64,000 nucleotides of DNA, taken from contig NZ_JACJSM010000010.1 in the NCBI RefSeq assembly GCF_014698145.1, forward strand, positions 62,001-126,000, written 5' to 3'. The number at the start of each line of letters is the position of its first letter. Positions within the stretch are counted from its first letter, which is position 1. Positions 36,952 through 46,404 of this stretch are shown here, in pieces. The position numbers were made by a program, and so were the translations under genes. Source of the stretch: Oscillatoria sp. FACHB-1406. GTDB lineage: Bacteria; Cyanobacteriota; Cyanobacteriia; Cyanobacteriales; Spirulinaceae. Below the pieces are notes generated by a model. That model searched no databases, was not told the DNA's origin, and saw only the letters and a list, made by a program, of their open reading frames with translations.

Positions 36952-37264
36952 CGAAAGATTTTCCGAGCGCTGATATGCAAGGTATGGGGAATTGAGGAGC
37001 GTTTTCGTGCAACACCGTCCTCTCTTCTTTGCCTTTAGCTGCGTTAGCTTAGATAGCCGAACCTGAAAGCCACAATATAAATGAATGGTGGATGCCGGAC
37101 GATGCTATAAAACCTTATCACGCAATTGACAAAAAACCGCAAAATTTGCGCCGATGGTAAAGTTGCACGCGATCGCGCCGATCGCGCCGTTTCTCCTTAC
37201 TATCGAGCCAACAGTGCAACTCTTAACGTACAATTTTTGAGACGCTTAATACGCTTGCAGGTCA
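36952..37264. other. Divergent promoter region
   Basis: 313 bases between the SGNH gene and the phosphatase gene, read in opposite directions. It holds AT-rich stretches, several HIP1-like GCGATCGCGCC sites near 37168-37190 and an inverted AGTTGCAC/GTGCAACT pair (about 37161 and 37214). No gene was found. Confidence 0.5.
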
Positions 37265-37744
37265 ATGCTTTACAAAATCCTCTTTGTCTGCCTCGGTAAT
37301 ATTTGTCGCTCTCCGGCGGCGGAGAATATCATGAATTACGCGATCGAGCGCGCGGGATTGAGCGATCGCATTCTCTGCGACTCGGCGGGAACCTCCAACT
37401 ATCATATCGGTGCATCGCCCGATCGCCGAATGCAAGCCGCTGCTCGCGATCGAGGAATGATTTTCCAAGGCGCAGCCCGACAGTTTCAAGTCGAAGATTT
37501 TGAAGAATTTGACTTAATCATCGCGATGGATAACGAAAATTATCGCGATATTCTCCGCTTGGATCCCCAAGGAAAATATCGCGATAAAGTGCATCTGATG
37601 TGTAAATTTGCAACTCGCCATTCCGAGCAGGACGTTCCCGATCCCTACTACGGAGGTCAACAAGGATTCGATCGCGTCATCGATTTGTTGCTGGATGCTT
37701 GCGATGGCTTATTACAGCACGTCCTCGAAACCGAATCTTTCTAG
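37265..37744 (+). CDS. Low-molecular-weight protein tyrosine phosphatase
   Basis: 159 residues. The P-loop VCLGNICRSP (Cys9, Arg15) is at the extreme N-terminus and the general acid Asp is in DVPDPYYGG. The layout matches cyanobacterial SynPTP-type enzymes. It removes phosphate from tyrosine residues in the cytoplasm, often with roles in exopolysaccharide export or phycobilisome control, which is inferred from relatives. The neighbouring SGNH hydrolase is divergent. Confidence 0.92.
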   Translation: MLYKILFVCLGNICRSPAAENIMNYAIERAGLSDRILCDSAGTSNYHIGASPDRRMQAAARDRGMIFQGAARQFQVEDFEEFDLIIAMDNENYRDILRLDPQGKYRDKVHLMCKFATRHSEQDVPDPYYGGQQGFDRVIDLLLDACDGLLQHVLETESF

Positions 37745-37760
37745 CTGCCACCGCGAGAAA

Positions 37761-38564
37761 TTAATTATTGGGCGGGGGCGGATCGACATCATCCCCAATT
37801 AAATTCACCATTGCTTCGTTCAAATCTCCCGGATCCATAAACAGAATCTTCGAGTTCGTACTGGTACCAATTTTTTCGTTCGCTTCGACGTAGCGCTGCG
37901 CTAGTAAAAAGTTGAGAACTTGTTTGCGAGTGCTGCTGCGATCGAGGGCGTTAGAAATCTTTTCGATCGACTCAACTAACCCTTCCGCTTCCGTCACTTC
38001 AGCGCGTTTTTTACTTTTCGCGGCCCGCTCTTTTTCCAAAGATTCCATCACAGCAGGCGTAGGTTGTAATTCCTGAACTTCAACGCGGGTGATTTTAACG
38101 CCCCAATTCGATGTTGCTTCGTCTAACTGGCGTAAAAGCGTTTTATTGAGGGAGTCGCGCGCGGCATAAGTATCTTCTAAATCGAGACGACCGATTTCAG
38201 AACGCAACGTCGTCAGCACCAAATTTTCAATCGCGTGTTGAATATCTTCGACCACGTAAAAGGTTTTTTCGAGGTCAATAATCTGCCAATAAACGACCGC
38301 ATCAACTCTCAGCGAAACGTTATCTTTAGTGATGGTATTTTGGGGGGGAACGTCTAGAACCTTTTCTCGATTCGTATCTTCGACTACAATCGTATCGAAT
38401 AACGGAGTAACGAGATGAAGCCCCGGCGAGAGCTTGCGATGGAATTTACCCAATCGTTCTACGAGCGCTTCGTTACCTTCGCTGACGGTACGCAGTGCCA
38501 GCAGGCAATAGCCGATGCCACCTAAAGATACGGTAATCAGGCTGTAGAGAAGATAGTCGAGCAT
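37761..38564 (-). CDS. SPFH/Band 7 (stomatin/paraslipin-like) membrane protein
   Basis: 267 residues. An N-terminal membrane hairpin is followed by the Band 7 domain (ERLGKFHRKLSPGLHLVTPLFDTI, then ITKDNVSLRVDAVVYWQI and LRSEIGRLDLEDTYAARDSLN). A helical oligomerisation region (SLEKERAAKSKKRAEVTEAEG) comes next. The last residues are Pro/Asp-rich. Such proteins form large rings on the inner or thylakoid membrane and influence membrane quality control. It converges on the phosphatase gene. Confidence 0.9.
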   Translation of the reverse strand: MLDYLLYSLITVSLGGIGYCLLALRTVSEGNEALVERLGKFHRKLSPGLHLVTPLFDTIVVEDTNREKVLDVPPQNTITKDNVSLRVDAVVYWQIIDLEKTFYVVEDIQHAIENLVLTTLRSEIGRLDLEDTYAARDSLNKTLLRQLDEATSNWGVKITRVEVQELQPTPAVMESLEKERAAKSKKRAEVTEAEGLVESIEKISNALDRSSTRKQVLNFLLAQRYVEANEKIGTSTNSKILFMDPGDLNEAMVNLIGDDVDPPPPNN

Positions 38565-39029
38565 TGTTTTAACCTTTGAGTTAGAATTCGGGACACTCGA
38601 AAGCAGTCAGCCCTAAAAGGCGATATGCCCCTAGTTTATCCTTTTTTATGACGGCAGAGCGGGGGAAATGGGGATAATTGAGAACGGATAATCGAGTTAA
38701 TCGAGGCTTTCACGGTTGATATCGGCCGCTGAGGGGATAAAACGACGATGGGAGATGCGATCGCAGTTTTGGCTAGTATAACCGCGATCGCGCTCCACTG
38801 CCCGACCGCAACTCTCAGCATCCGGTAAATTTTAAATGTTGAGTAAAATTAAGGAGTCGTTTATTTTGTCCACTTGTAGCGATCCTTAAAAGCTTCTGCG
38901 ATTCCGCACTCGACCGGCAGCCTGGAAATGCGCGCTTCTGGCTTGCGGACTGTCGCAAGACATCCGATCGAGATTGCTGTAGCTCCTCAATCTCAACTCG
39001 ACTACCTTTCACATCAAGGAGAAAACCGC
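38565..39029. other. Intergenic region upstream of clpS
   Basis: 465 bases between the divergent SPFH gene and clpS. Several HIP1 sites lie near 38758-38800. Short open frames here lack ribosome-binding sites and family likeness. AAGGAG at 39016-39021 is the clpS ribosome-binding site. Confidence 0.5.
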
Positions 39030-39323
39030 ATGACAACAGAAACCATCGTTAAACCGTCCGATTCGACTTCTACCGTTCGCAAACCCGCACCGCGTTATCG
39101 CGTTCTGCTCCATAACGACGACTTCAACTCAATGGAGTATGTCGTACAAACGCTCATGCAAACTGTCGCCGGTTTGACGCAGCCCCAAGCCGTCAATATC
39201 ATGATGGAAGCCCACACCAGCGGTACGGCGCTCGTCATTACCTGCGCCCTCGAACACGCTGAGTTTTACTGCGAAACCTTGAAGAATCACGGGCTAACGA
39301 GTACCATCGAACCCGACGAATAA
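39030..39323 (+). CDS. clpS: ATP-dependent Clp protease adaptor ClpS
   Basis: 97 residues. The N-terminal tail of ~25 residues is disordered, as usual. The core RYRVLLHNDDFNSMEYVVQTLM carries the NDD binding site for N-degron substrates, followed by EAHTSGTALVITCALEHAEFYCETLKNHGL. ClpS hands N-end-rule substrates to the ClpAP/ClpCP protease. The ATG at 39030 is preceded by AAGGAG at 39016, which decides it over the upstream frame from 38928. The CPBP gene follows 12 bases on. Confidence 0.95.
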   Translation: MTTETIVKPSDSTSTVRKPAPRYRVLLHNDDFNSMEYVVQTLMQTVAGLTQPQAVNIMMEAHTSGTALVITCALEHAEFYCETLKNHGLTSTIEPDE

Positions 39324-39335
39324 GTTTTAGCCCTC

Positions 39336-40166
39336 TTGAAACTCAACCTTCATCGAATTGCTACTTACCCAGCCCCTCTACGGCTGGGAATTTTCATTCT
39401 CTGCTTGCTGGTGTTGTGGCTTCCCGTCGCCGCCCCTCTCTCATGGCTATTGCGCGACAACCCTAATTTAGCGACGATTGTAACGATGGGTTCCCTGGCG
39501 ATTCTCTTTCTCCTGTTCGTCCCGAAGTGGGGGCAATGGGTTTACGGCGAATCGGCGATGTACGCGCGCTACGGGCTGCACTGGACGCGCCGCAACGGGG
39601 TTGCCCTCGTACAAGGATTGAGCATCGGCTTAAGCTTTGTTTTGGGGCTGTTTGCGCTGATGGCGATGTTGGGATGGGTGCGACTGCAAAGCGCGCCCTA
39701 TTTATTGCGCTTTGTGGTTGAAGGGCTATTGAGTGCTTTGGGGGTGGGATTTGCTGAAGAATTATTTTTTCGCGGTTGGCTGCTCGATGAGTTAGAACGA
39801 GATTATTCGCCCGCTGTTGCGCTTGGAGTCGATGCGGTTATTTTTGCGACGCTCCACTTTATTAAGCCCTTTACAGAAATCCTGCGGACTTTTCCGCAAT
39901 TTCCCGGCTTAATCTTGTTAGGATTGGCGCTGGTGGGGGCGAAGCGATCGCGCCGCAATTGTTTGGGAATTGCGATCGGACTTCACGCTGGTTTGGTTTG
40001 GGGTTACTATATCCTGAATGTGGGTAAGGTGGTGCAATATTCCCAGGCCGTGCCGGAGTGGGTAACGGGAATCGATCGCAACCCGCTATCCGGAGCGATG
40101 GGATTGGTGGGCTTAAGCATTCTCGCGTTAGTCTTTTCGAGCAGCCCCAAGTTTCGGAAACCCTAA
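39336..40166 (+). CDS. CPBP family intramembrane metalloprotease
   Basis: 276 residues from a TTG 12 bases after clpS, which suggests coupling. About eight membrane segments. The CPBP (Abi) motifs are present: motif 1 FAEELFFRGWLLDEL, motif 2 FATLHFI (the catalytic His), and a third with NCLGIAIGLHAGLVWG. Relatives include the type II CAAX protease Rce1 and many bacterial membrane proteases of unknown substrate. A short tandem repeat (AATTCGT units) begins about 15 bases past its stop. Confidence 0.82.
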   Translation: MKLNLHRIATYPAPLRLGIFILCLLVLWLPVAAPLSWLLRDNPNLATIVTMGSLAILFLLFVPKWGQWVYGESAMYARYGLHWTRRNGVALVQGLSIGLSFVLGLFALMAMLGWVRLQSAPYLLRFVVEGLLSALGVGFAEELFFRGWLLDELERDYSPAVALGVDAVIFATLHFIKPFTEILRTFPQFPGLILLGLALVGAKRSRRNCLGIAIGLHAGLVWGYYILNVGKVVQYSQAVPEWVTGIDRNPLSGAMGLVGLSILALVFSSSPKFRKP

Positions 40167-40179
40167 GAAGACGGGGATA

Positions 40180-40281
40180 ATTCGTAATTCGTAATTCGTA
40201 ATTCGTAATTCGTAGTTTATCACTCAGAATTCACAATTCCCCTTTCCCCATTCATCACTCATCACTCATAATTCATCACTC
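40180..40281. repeat. Short tandem repeat tract (GTAATTC, then CATCACT units)
   Basis: Five TAATTCG heptamers at about 40180-40215 are followed by CATCACTCAT-type units up to the end of the convergent chorismate lyase gene. Confidence 0.75.
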
Positions 40282-40282
40282 A

Positions 40283-40882
40283 TTAACCCAACGCCATCGG
40301 CCCCAAATACTTCTGTAAATAGGGCGAAAAGACCTCATAAATGAGCGTTAAGGGTTGTCCGCTATGCCAGAATAAGTAATGCCTGCCCCAAAAGGGGCCT
40401 TTTTCTTGAAAGGCAACTTCTAACGCTTCGCAATTGCCGTAATACAGCCCTTGAATATCGCGATATAACTCCGAATGCAAACTCGCTAAATTATCCCAAA
40501 TCGGAAGGGAACGATTTTGCAAGTATTCATCAACCAAAGCCGCATCCCACCAAGACGTTGCATAAGCTAGACGCTGCCCGGAAGCCGTTCGCAACCAAAC
40601 TTGCCGCCGCAGTCGCGGGACAGGAACGGCATTAATCAGTTGCGGCGCGCCATCGTCGCTCAAACCGATGTGGGACATATCGATGACATCGACTTCAATT
40701 TTCTCGCGAGTTAAAAGCTTGAGGTGGCGAGTGGGCGAACCATCTCCCAGTAACAAAACTTGCCACGGGGGAGCGAGTTGACTATGGGGCAATCCGTCTT
40801 GAACGACGGTTTCGCCGCCTTCCCACAAGGGTTCGAGGGCGTGCCAGGTTGGAGTTAAGGTGAGACGATTTTGGGCTTGCAA
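40283..40882 (-). CDS. Chorismate lyase, Ycf21 type
   Basis: 199 residues from a TTG. It has the cyanobacterial/algal chorismate lyase pattern (DUF98): LLLGDGSPTRHLKLLT, then RLRRQVWLRTASGQRLAYATSWW and a C-terminal YEVFSPYLQKYLGP. The enzyme turns chorismate into 4-hydroxybenzoate, the ring precursor of plastoquinone, replacing UbiC. No ATG lies in a suitable position near the N-terminus, so the TTG is a weak point. Confidence 0.8.
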   Translation of the reverse strand: MQAQNRLTLTPTWHALEPLWEGGETVVQDGLPHSQLAPPWQVLLLGDGSPTRHLKLLTREKIEVDVIDMSHIGLSDDGAPQLINAVPVPRLRRQVWLRTASGQRLAYATSWWDAALVDEYLQNRSLPIWDNLASLHSELYRDIQGLYYGNCEALEVAFQEKGPFWGRHYLFWHSGQPLTLIYEVFSPYLQKYLGPMALG

Positions 40883-40997
40883 GGTTGCAGGGGGGACTTT
40901 ACAAATCTTTACTCTATATCGATGATAGCGCTTATCAGCGAACAGTTGTCAGTTATATCGCCCCCTCACTCATCTCCGCTTTGCATCAGGCGACAAA

Positions 40998-42302
40998 CTA
41001 CTTCGGGGCTGCGGCTGTCAGCACTTCATGTCCCTGTTCGGTGACTAAGAGGTTGTCTTCGATGCGGATACCAATACCGCGCCATTCTTCGGGAACTTCC
41101 GGTTGTCCTTCGGCTGGTTTGATATCCGGGCCGATGTAAATTCCCGGTTCGACGGTTAGAATGTGTCCGGGTTGGAGCGTTTGCCAAGTCTCCTCGCCGT
41201 GCTGATACACTCCAGCATCGTGAACATCTAAACCCAACCAATGGCCTGTGCCGTGCATATAGAAGGGTTTATATTTTTTTTCTTTAATAATCTCCTCGAT
41301 GTCGCCGACAAGCAAGCCGAGGTCGATTAGACCTTGCACGAGGACGCGGACGGCGGTATCGTGGAAGTCGTTGTAGGGGTTGCCCGGTTGAACGCGCGCG
41401 ATCGCCTGATGTTGGGCTTCGAGGACGAGTTCGTAGAGTATCTGCTGTTGTTTGGTGAAGCTTCCGCTGACGGGGAAAGTACGAGTCACATCGCCGTTAT
41501 AGTAGTCGTAGCAGCATCCCGCATCGATGAGCAGTAAGTCGCCGTCCTGCATTTGGCGGGTATTTTCGATGTAGTGGAGAATGCAGGCATTGGCACCGGA
41601 AGCGACGATGGAAGGGTAAGCAGGGCCGAGTCCGCCGTTCGAGCGGAAAATATGCTCGATTTCGGCTTGAACTTGGTATTCATAGCGTCCGGGTTTGGCG
41701 AACTCGCGGGCGCGATTGTGCGCTTCGCAGGTAATGGCGGTGGCTTTGCGGATCAGTTCGATTTCGGCGCTACTCTTGATTTGCCGTTGGGGGTGGAAGA
41801 TGGGGTTGGTATCTTCGATGGCGATTGGCCCGCAGCCGCGTTTGGGATATTGAGCGATGAAGCGCTGCCAATGGGCGATAATGGTGTCGTTGAAGGCTTT
41901 ATCGCGGCCGAGATGGTAGTAGATGCGATCGCAATTTTTGAGGTATTCGGGGAGTTTTTCTTCGAGTTCGCCAATCGGATAAACGATATCCGCGCCAAAC
42001 TGTTCTTTAGCCCGTTCTACACCGACGCGGTAGCCCGTCCAAGTTTCTTTTTCTGCATCTCGCGGTTGCACGAAGAGAATAAAGCGATGTTCTGGGTGAT
42101 GGGGCGCTAAGACGGCGACGGCTTCGGTTTCGTTAAAACCCGTCAGGTAGTAAAAATCGCTGTCTTGGCGAAAGGCGTATTCGACATCGTGGTGCATGAC
42201 GGCGAGGGAAGCGCTGCGAAAGATGGCGGTTCCTTTGCCGATTTTTGCCATTAATTGTTCCCGGCGATCGCGGTATTCTGTAGGTTTGATAGTCACGAAC
42301 AT
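40998..42302 (-). CDS. pepP: Xaa-Pro aminopeptidase (aminopeptidase P)
   Basis: 434 residues. The pita-bread metalloprotease domain has LLIDAGCCYDYYNGDVTRTFP (two Asp ligands), HGTGHWLGLDVHD (His), LTVEPGIYI and GIRIEDNLLVT (two Glu). The N-terminal AMP_N domain starts TEYRDRREQLMAKI and includes YLTGFNETEAVAVL. It cleaves the first residue from peptides with proline in second place. The ATG at 42302 abuts an AATAATG-type tandem repeat; no Shine-Dalgarno sequence is visible. Confidence 0.95.
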   Translation of the reverse strand: MFVTIKPTEYRDRREQLMAKIGKGTAIFRSASLAVMHHDVEYAFRQDSDFYYLTGFNETEAVAVLAPHHPEHRFILFVQPRDAEKETWTGYRVGVERAKEQFGADIVYPIGELEEKLPEYLKNCDRIYYHLGRDKAFNDTIIAHWQRFIAQYPKRGCGPIAIEDTNPIFHPQRQIKSSAEIELIRKATAITCEAHNRAREFAKPGRYEYQVQAEIEHIFRSNGGLGPAYPSIVASGANACILHYIENTRQMQDGDLLLIDAGCCYDYYNGDVTRTFPVSGSFTKQQQILYELVLEAQHQAIARVQPGNPYNDFHDTAVRVLVQGLIDLGLLVGDIEEIIKEKKYKPFYMHGTGHWLGLDVHDAGVYQHGEETWQTLQPGHILTVEPGIYIGPDIKPAEGQPEVPEEWRGIGIRIEDNLLVTEQGHEVLTAAAPK

Positions 42303-42331
42303 AATGAATAATGAATAATGAGTAGTGAATA
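42303..42331. repeat. Short tandem repeat (AATAATG units) abutting the pepP start codon
   Basis: Four AATAATG-like heptamers, one with GTAGTG, touch the ATG of pepP on the minus strand. Same class as the repeats at argS and nrdB. Confidence 0.7.
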
Positions 42332-42433
42332 ATGAAATTTTACGGTTGTTGAGAGCGAATCTGTTGAATGAATTCGCGCTAGCGCGTTCCGAATTTCCAT
42401 CTCCCTTCCGTTAAAGTGTTAGTGATTGCCGAC

Positions 42434-43381
42434 TCAAACGCAATCCTCCGGTTCCAAAGCGCAAAGATAATTCGGGTCTCCCCACTCCACTTGTAACGTG
42501 CAATGGTCGATATCAAAATTATCGTGCAACGCCCGACCCACTTGAGATAAAAAACTATCGCCGGGATGACCCTCCGGCATTACGAGATGAGCGGTAAGCG
42601 CGGTTTCGGTCGTACTCATCGCCCAAATATGCAAGTCATGAATTCGTTCCACGCCGGGGCAATTCACGAGGTAAGACCGAACTTCTCGCTCGTCAATATT
42701 CTTCGGTACGCCATCGACAATGAGATGAAAAGATTCTTGTAGGAGCGACCAAGTGTTGTAGATAATTAAACCGCTAATCAATAAGCTAAAAGCCGGGTCG
42801 AGCCACAACCAGCGCGTTAGTAGAATACCGATTCCTGCAATTACAACGCCGACCGAAACGAGAGCATCTGCCATCATATGCAAAAATGCCGCTCTAATAT
42901 TAAGATCGCGATCGCGCCCCGACAAAAACATTAAAGCGGTAATCGTATTAATGGCAATTCCAACGATCGCGACTCCAATAATAATATCGCCTTGTACTTC
43001 GCCGGGACGCAGAAAGCGCTGTATCGCCTCCCAAGCAATTCCTCCCGTAACGACGAGTAGCGAAACTGCATTCAAAAAAGCAGCGACAATCGAAGACTTA
43101 CGCATACCGTAAGTTTTACTGCGGCTGGGTTTTCTTGTAACCAGCAGACTCGCTCCCCAAGCTAATAATAAGCCCAAAACATCGCTTAAGTTATGCCCTG
43201 CATCGGCAATTAAGGCGATGGAGTTGGCATAAACCCCAAAAATAAATTCAATTAAGACAAACCCTACGTTGAGGACTAAACCGATTATAAAGGCGCGGTT
43301 GTAGTTCGCAGGAGCGTGGGAATGATTGTGGTGGGAATGAGAATGAGCGTGATGGTGATGATGGGCGTGGGGGTCGGACAT
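42434..43381 (-). CDS. czcD: Cation diffusion facilitator, CzcD/ZitB type
   Basis: 315 residues from the ATG at 43381; the TTG at 43402 gives seven more. The N-terminus is His-rich (HAHHHHHAHSHSHHNHSHA), which binds zinc or similar ions. Six membrane helices follow, with the metal sites DAGHNLSD in TM2 and HMMADALVS in TM5, then the cytoplasmic domain with VERIHDLHIWAMS. It exports Zn, Cd or Co using the proton gradient. The metal is not fixed by sequence. Confidence 0.9.
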   Translation of the reverse strand: MSDPHAHHHHHAHSHSHHNHSHAPANYNRAFIIGLVLNVGFVLIEFIFGVYANSIALIADAGHNLSDVLGLLLAWGASLLVTRKPSRSKTYGMRKSSIVAAFLNAVSLLVVTGGIAWEAIQRFLRPGEVQGDIIIGVAIVGIAINTITALMFLSGRDRDLNIRAAFLHMMADALVSVGVVIAGIGILLTRWLWLDPAFSLLISGLIIYNTWSLLQESFHLIVDGVPKNIDEREVRSYLVNCPGVERIHDLHIWAMSTTETALTAHLVMPEGHPGDSFLSQVGRALHDNFDIDHCTLQVEWGDPNYLCALEPEDCV

Positions 43382-43452
43382 GAACTCGCAAGCGAAAGGC
43401 AACTACTGCATTTTTAGTTTACTGCGATCGCAGTTCTCAATGGTAACGCTGT

Positions 43453-43624
43453 GGTGCGTTACGGCGCGCTTTCAAATTGGCTTTGAACTTTTTCTAAAAC
43501 CCAACCGCGCCTAACACACCCTAGGAATTGCTCGAAATTGCGGTGCGTTACGGCACGCTTTCAAATTGGCTTTGAACTTTCTCTAAAACCCAATCGCGCC
43601 TAACACACCCTACGAATTGCCTGA
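43453..43624. repeat. 89-base direct tandem repeat
   Basis: Two copies, from 43453 and from 43542, share GGTGCGTTACGG-GCGCTTTCAAATTGG and AAAACCCAA-CGCGCCTAACACACCCTA with only a few differences. Non-coding, between the cation exporter and the DUF1537 gene. A related GGTGCGTTA hairpin lies at 57840. Confidence 0.8.
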
Positions 43625-43646
43625 TGATTCAAACGCACGCTAATTT

Positions 43647-44963
43647 TTAAGGACGCAACCGCCGATAAACTGTTGCTAACCCGGTTTCATCGCCCACGTT
43701 CCCCGGAAACAGCACGACCGGCAAATTGGGAAAGCGCGGATGGTTGTCCGAAGTAATAACCATCGAGCAACCTGCTAAGATTTGTCCTAACAATTGCACC
43801 GAGCGCAATCCTAATCCCGTACTCAGCACGTCGTTCGAGGTAATCCCGCCCTTACTAATCAAAAAACTAATCTCCGTCGGCAAGTTTTGCACGATTTCCA
43901 TTAACAAACCCGAAACCGCTTCCCCAAAATCGAGGCGCTGCTGCACGTCGTCAAAGGTTAACTCGGTACGACTGGTGTAAATAACCGCCGTTTTCCCAGC
44001 GTTAAACGCTTCTTGGACTCGTTGTAAGGTTTCCTGGCGGACTTCTGCTGTCTGGGTGAAATCGTCGCGAAATCGCGTCACGTCGATTTCAATCGGGGCA
44101 ACCTGCGACTCTTTCAGCAATTGCTCGAGTTGCTGCGTCGTCTTTTTGACGTGGGAACCGACAATTACTGCGCCCGGTTGTTGCGTGCGCTCGTACTCTG
44201 CCATTGCTTCGGGGGCGACGGGTTGCGGCCCGAGTTGGGCGAGGGAGGTTAGCAAACTGGCAGCGCTGCGAAACAGGAAACGCTTTCCCTCTGCGGCTGC
44301 GGCTAATAAGTCTTGCGCGAATCGGTCTAAATCTGACTGTATTTCGGCATCTACTGCACAACAAACGTTATTTGTCAAGCCCATTAATCGCTCTTGACTC
44401 CCCTGACGGATGTCTTCAAGGGTAAACCGTTCGACTTGAGGTGCGGGGATGCGTCCTTTTGTTTTTTCTTCGACGTAATCGGGTAAATAGCTGGTGCTGT
44501 AGCCGAAGACTGAATCGCGGGCGAATTCGGTTTCGTGGACGGGCGTTTCTTTACCGTTAACGACGAGGTAATGGATGCTATCGCGGGTAATGCGGCCGCC
44601 TTCAAAGAAAGCAGGGGTGAGGAAGTGTGCGTCGAAGGGGCCTAATTCTTCGGCGATCGCGTCGGTTTCGATGGGATAATGACCGCGTAAGGTGGAGTCA
44701 GAGCGGCTGACAACGAGGAAATCTTTAATTCCCTCAGCTTCGATCGCAATCTTAAGATTCTGGCAGACTTCCCGCGTTAATGTCGCTGCTTTTTCAGGGG
44801 GAAGGGCGCGGGTATTCGTCAGGATGAAGAAAATCGGGGCGAGATCGCGAAGTCCGAGGCGCAGCGTTTCTACATCCCAACGCATCAGCAACAAGCAACT
44901 GTGGACGGTTTGCGATCCGGTGGGATCGTCGTCGAGAACGATAATTTTAGGGCGATCTGCCAT
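43647..44963 (-). CDS. Four-carbon acid sugar kinase family protein (DUF1537, OtnK-like)
   Basis: 438 residues from the ATG at 44963. The frame extends to 45002 but overlaps the previous gene. The N-terminal domain begins KIIVLDDDPTGSQTVH, typical of the family, with FFILTNTRALPPEKA and SRSDSTLRGHYPIETDAI. The C-terminal nucleotide-binding domain has LISKGGITSNDVLSTGLG. Characterised members phosphorylate threonate or erythronate; the cyanobacterial substrate is unknown. The gene starts 17 bases after the DUF4342 gene, as one unit. Confidence 0.85.
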   Translation of the reverse strand: MADRPKIIVLDDDPTGSQTVHSCLLLMRWDVETLRLGLRDLAPIFFILTNTRALPPEKAATLTREVCQNLKIAIEAEGIKDFLVVSRSDSTLRGHYPIETDAIAEELGPFDAHFLTPAFFEGGRITRDSIHYLVVNGKETPVHETEFARDSVFGYSTSYLPDYVEEKTKGRIPAPQVERFTLEDIRQGSQERLMGLTNNVCCAVDAEIQSDLDRFAQDLLAAAAEGKRFLFRSAASLLTSLAQLGPQPVAPEAMAEYERTQQPGAVIVGSHVKKTTQQLEQLLKESQVAPIEIDVTRFRDDFTQTAEVRQETLQRVQEAFNAGKTAVIYTSRTELTFDDVQQRLDFGEAVSGLLMEIVQNLPTEISFLISKGGITSNDVLSTGLGLRSVQLLGQILAGCSMVITSDNHPRFPNLPVVLFPGNVGDETGLATVYRRLRP

Positions 44964-44979
44964 TCTGTTTTGCGTTGAA

Positions 44980-45339
44980 TTAGTCCACTTTTTTCTCGAC
45001 AACTAACGTCAAACGGGCTACCATTGCACCGATCGCGCCTAATGCTGCCGTTACGGGAAAGGCGAGTACCCCGATCGCGCCGCCTACAACCCCAACGGTC
45101 AGCGGAATTTCAATCAGCGTATGCCCTTCCTGGTTCTTAATAATAATACGGCGAGCGTTCCCTTCTTGAATCAGTTCCTTGACTTTACTCACTAAACTAT
45201 CGCCATTGATACTAAATTCTTCGACACGCGTTTCTCCGATGGTGGGCGTTGTCGTTGACTCGACGACTTCGAGATCGGGCTTAGTATCGACCACTGGGGG
45301 AATCGGTTCGAGGTCTGGATTTCGATCGAGTTCTGCCAT
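44980..45339 (-). CDS. DUF4342 domain protein
   Basis: 119 residues from the ATG at 45339, which has AGGAG ten bases upstream; this decides against the earlier frame start at 45372. An acidic N-terminal region precedes the DUF4342 core (EEFSINGDSLVSKVKELIQEGNARRIIIKNQ, then LIEIPLTVGVVGGAIGVLAFPVTAALGAIGAMVARL), where two hydrophobic stretches may sit in a membrane. Function unknown. It lies directly before the DUF1537 kinase gene. Confidence 0.8.
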   Translation of the reverse strand: MAELDRNPDLEPIPPVVDTKPDLEVVESTTTPTIGETRVEEFSINGDSLVSKVKELIQEGNARRIIIKNQEGHTLIEIPLTVGVVGGAIGVLAFPVTAALGAIGAMVARLTLVVEKKVD

Positions 45340-45430
45340 AACTGCACTCCTAATTAATATTAATATCCACACTCAAATTATAACGAGGCTCAATTCGACT
45401 CATCTCTTCCGTTAGGAGCAGCTTTAGGCA

Positions 45431-46201
45431 TTAACTCCTGGCTGAAGACATCAGCAAGGCTTCTGACATCTCAAAGTTTGCGGTCACGTTTTGTACGTCA
45501 TCTAAGGCTTCTAAACTCTCGATTAATTTCAAGAGCGATCGCGCTTGGTCTTCTTCAGTGACTTCGACGCTATTGCTGGGAATCCAGCGTAATTCTGACT
45601 CTTTAACGGCTAAACCGCTTGCTTTTAAAGCGCGATCGAGATTCTCTAAACTCGCGATTTCAACAAACACTTCCGCGCCGGGATTTTCGGCATCGTCAAA
45701 AATTTCGTAGCTTTCTGCCCCCGCTTCCAAAGATGCTTCGAGGAGTTCTTCTTCGTTGACTTCGCCTTCAATGCTGACGACTCCTTTTTGCTCGAACATC
45801 CAGCCGACGCAGCCGGTTTCGCCCAAGTTGCCGCCATTTTTACTAAATGCAGCCCGCAGATCTGCCGCCGTGCGGTTGCGATTTTCCGTAAGCGCTTCGA
45901 TTAAAACAGCCACGCCGCCCGGTCCGTAGCCTTCGTAGCGAATCTCTTCGTACTGTACGCCACCGGCCTCAAAAGTTCCCGCACCTTTGGCGATCGCGCG
46001 ATCGATGTTATCGTTAGGAATTCCCGCCGCCTTCGCCTTTTCAATCGCCGTCCGCAGTTGGAAGTTGCCCGCCGGGTCGGGAACGCCATTGCGCGCCGCT
46101 ACAATAATCGCGCGCGAGATTTGCGTGAAGGTCTTCCCTTTTTTCGCATCAACGACGGCCTTTTGGCGCTTAATATTCGCCCATTTACTATGTCCTGCCA
46201 T
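45431..46201 (-). CDS. yebC: YebC/PmpR family regulator
   Basis: 256 residues. The family start [23 protein letters not shown] is intact, then [46 protein letters not shown] and [19 protein letters not shown]. YebC proteins act as transcription regulators in some bacteria, and more recent work links them to translation through proline stretches. ATG at 46201. A CATTCAGAATT-type short repeat lies upstream (46287-46313). Confidence 0.95.
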   Translation of the reverse strand: MAGHSKWANIKRQKAVVDAKKGKTFTQISRAIIVAARNGVPDPAGNFQLRTAIEKAKAAGIPNDNIDRAIAKGAGTFEAGGVQYEEIRYEGYGPGGVAVLIEALTENRNRTAADLRAAFSKNGGNLGETGCVGWMFEQKGVVSIEGEVNEEELLEASLEAGAESYEIFDDAENPGAEVFVEIASLENLDRALKASGLAVKESELRWIPSNSVEVTEEDQARSLLKLIESLEALDDVQNVTANFEMSEALLMSSARS

Positions 46202-46404
46202 ATTCGCATCGAACTTCAGTCTCGAACTTGTAGCTTACCAAAGAAACGGGGCTAAAACTGTTGTATCTTTGCCCCTCACCCTTTCATCATTCAGAATTCA
46301 TCATTCAGAATTACCCCAAGGGGGTAGCGCAACGTGCGAAAATCCTGTTAAATCGATCCGCAAGAGGTTTTTTTTCAAACTATTTACTGTAGTGAGGAGC
46401 GATT

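Noticed and set aside
41553-42110. 185-codon open frame on the plus strand within pepP
   Set aside because: It lies fully antisense to pepP, has no family likeness and reflects GC-rich codon use of the real gene.
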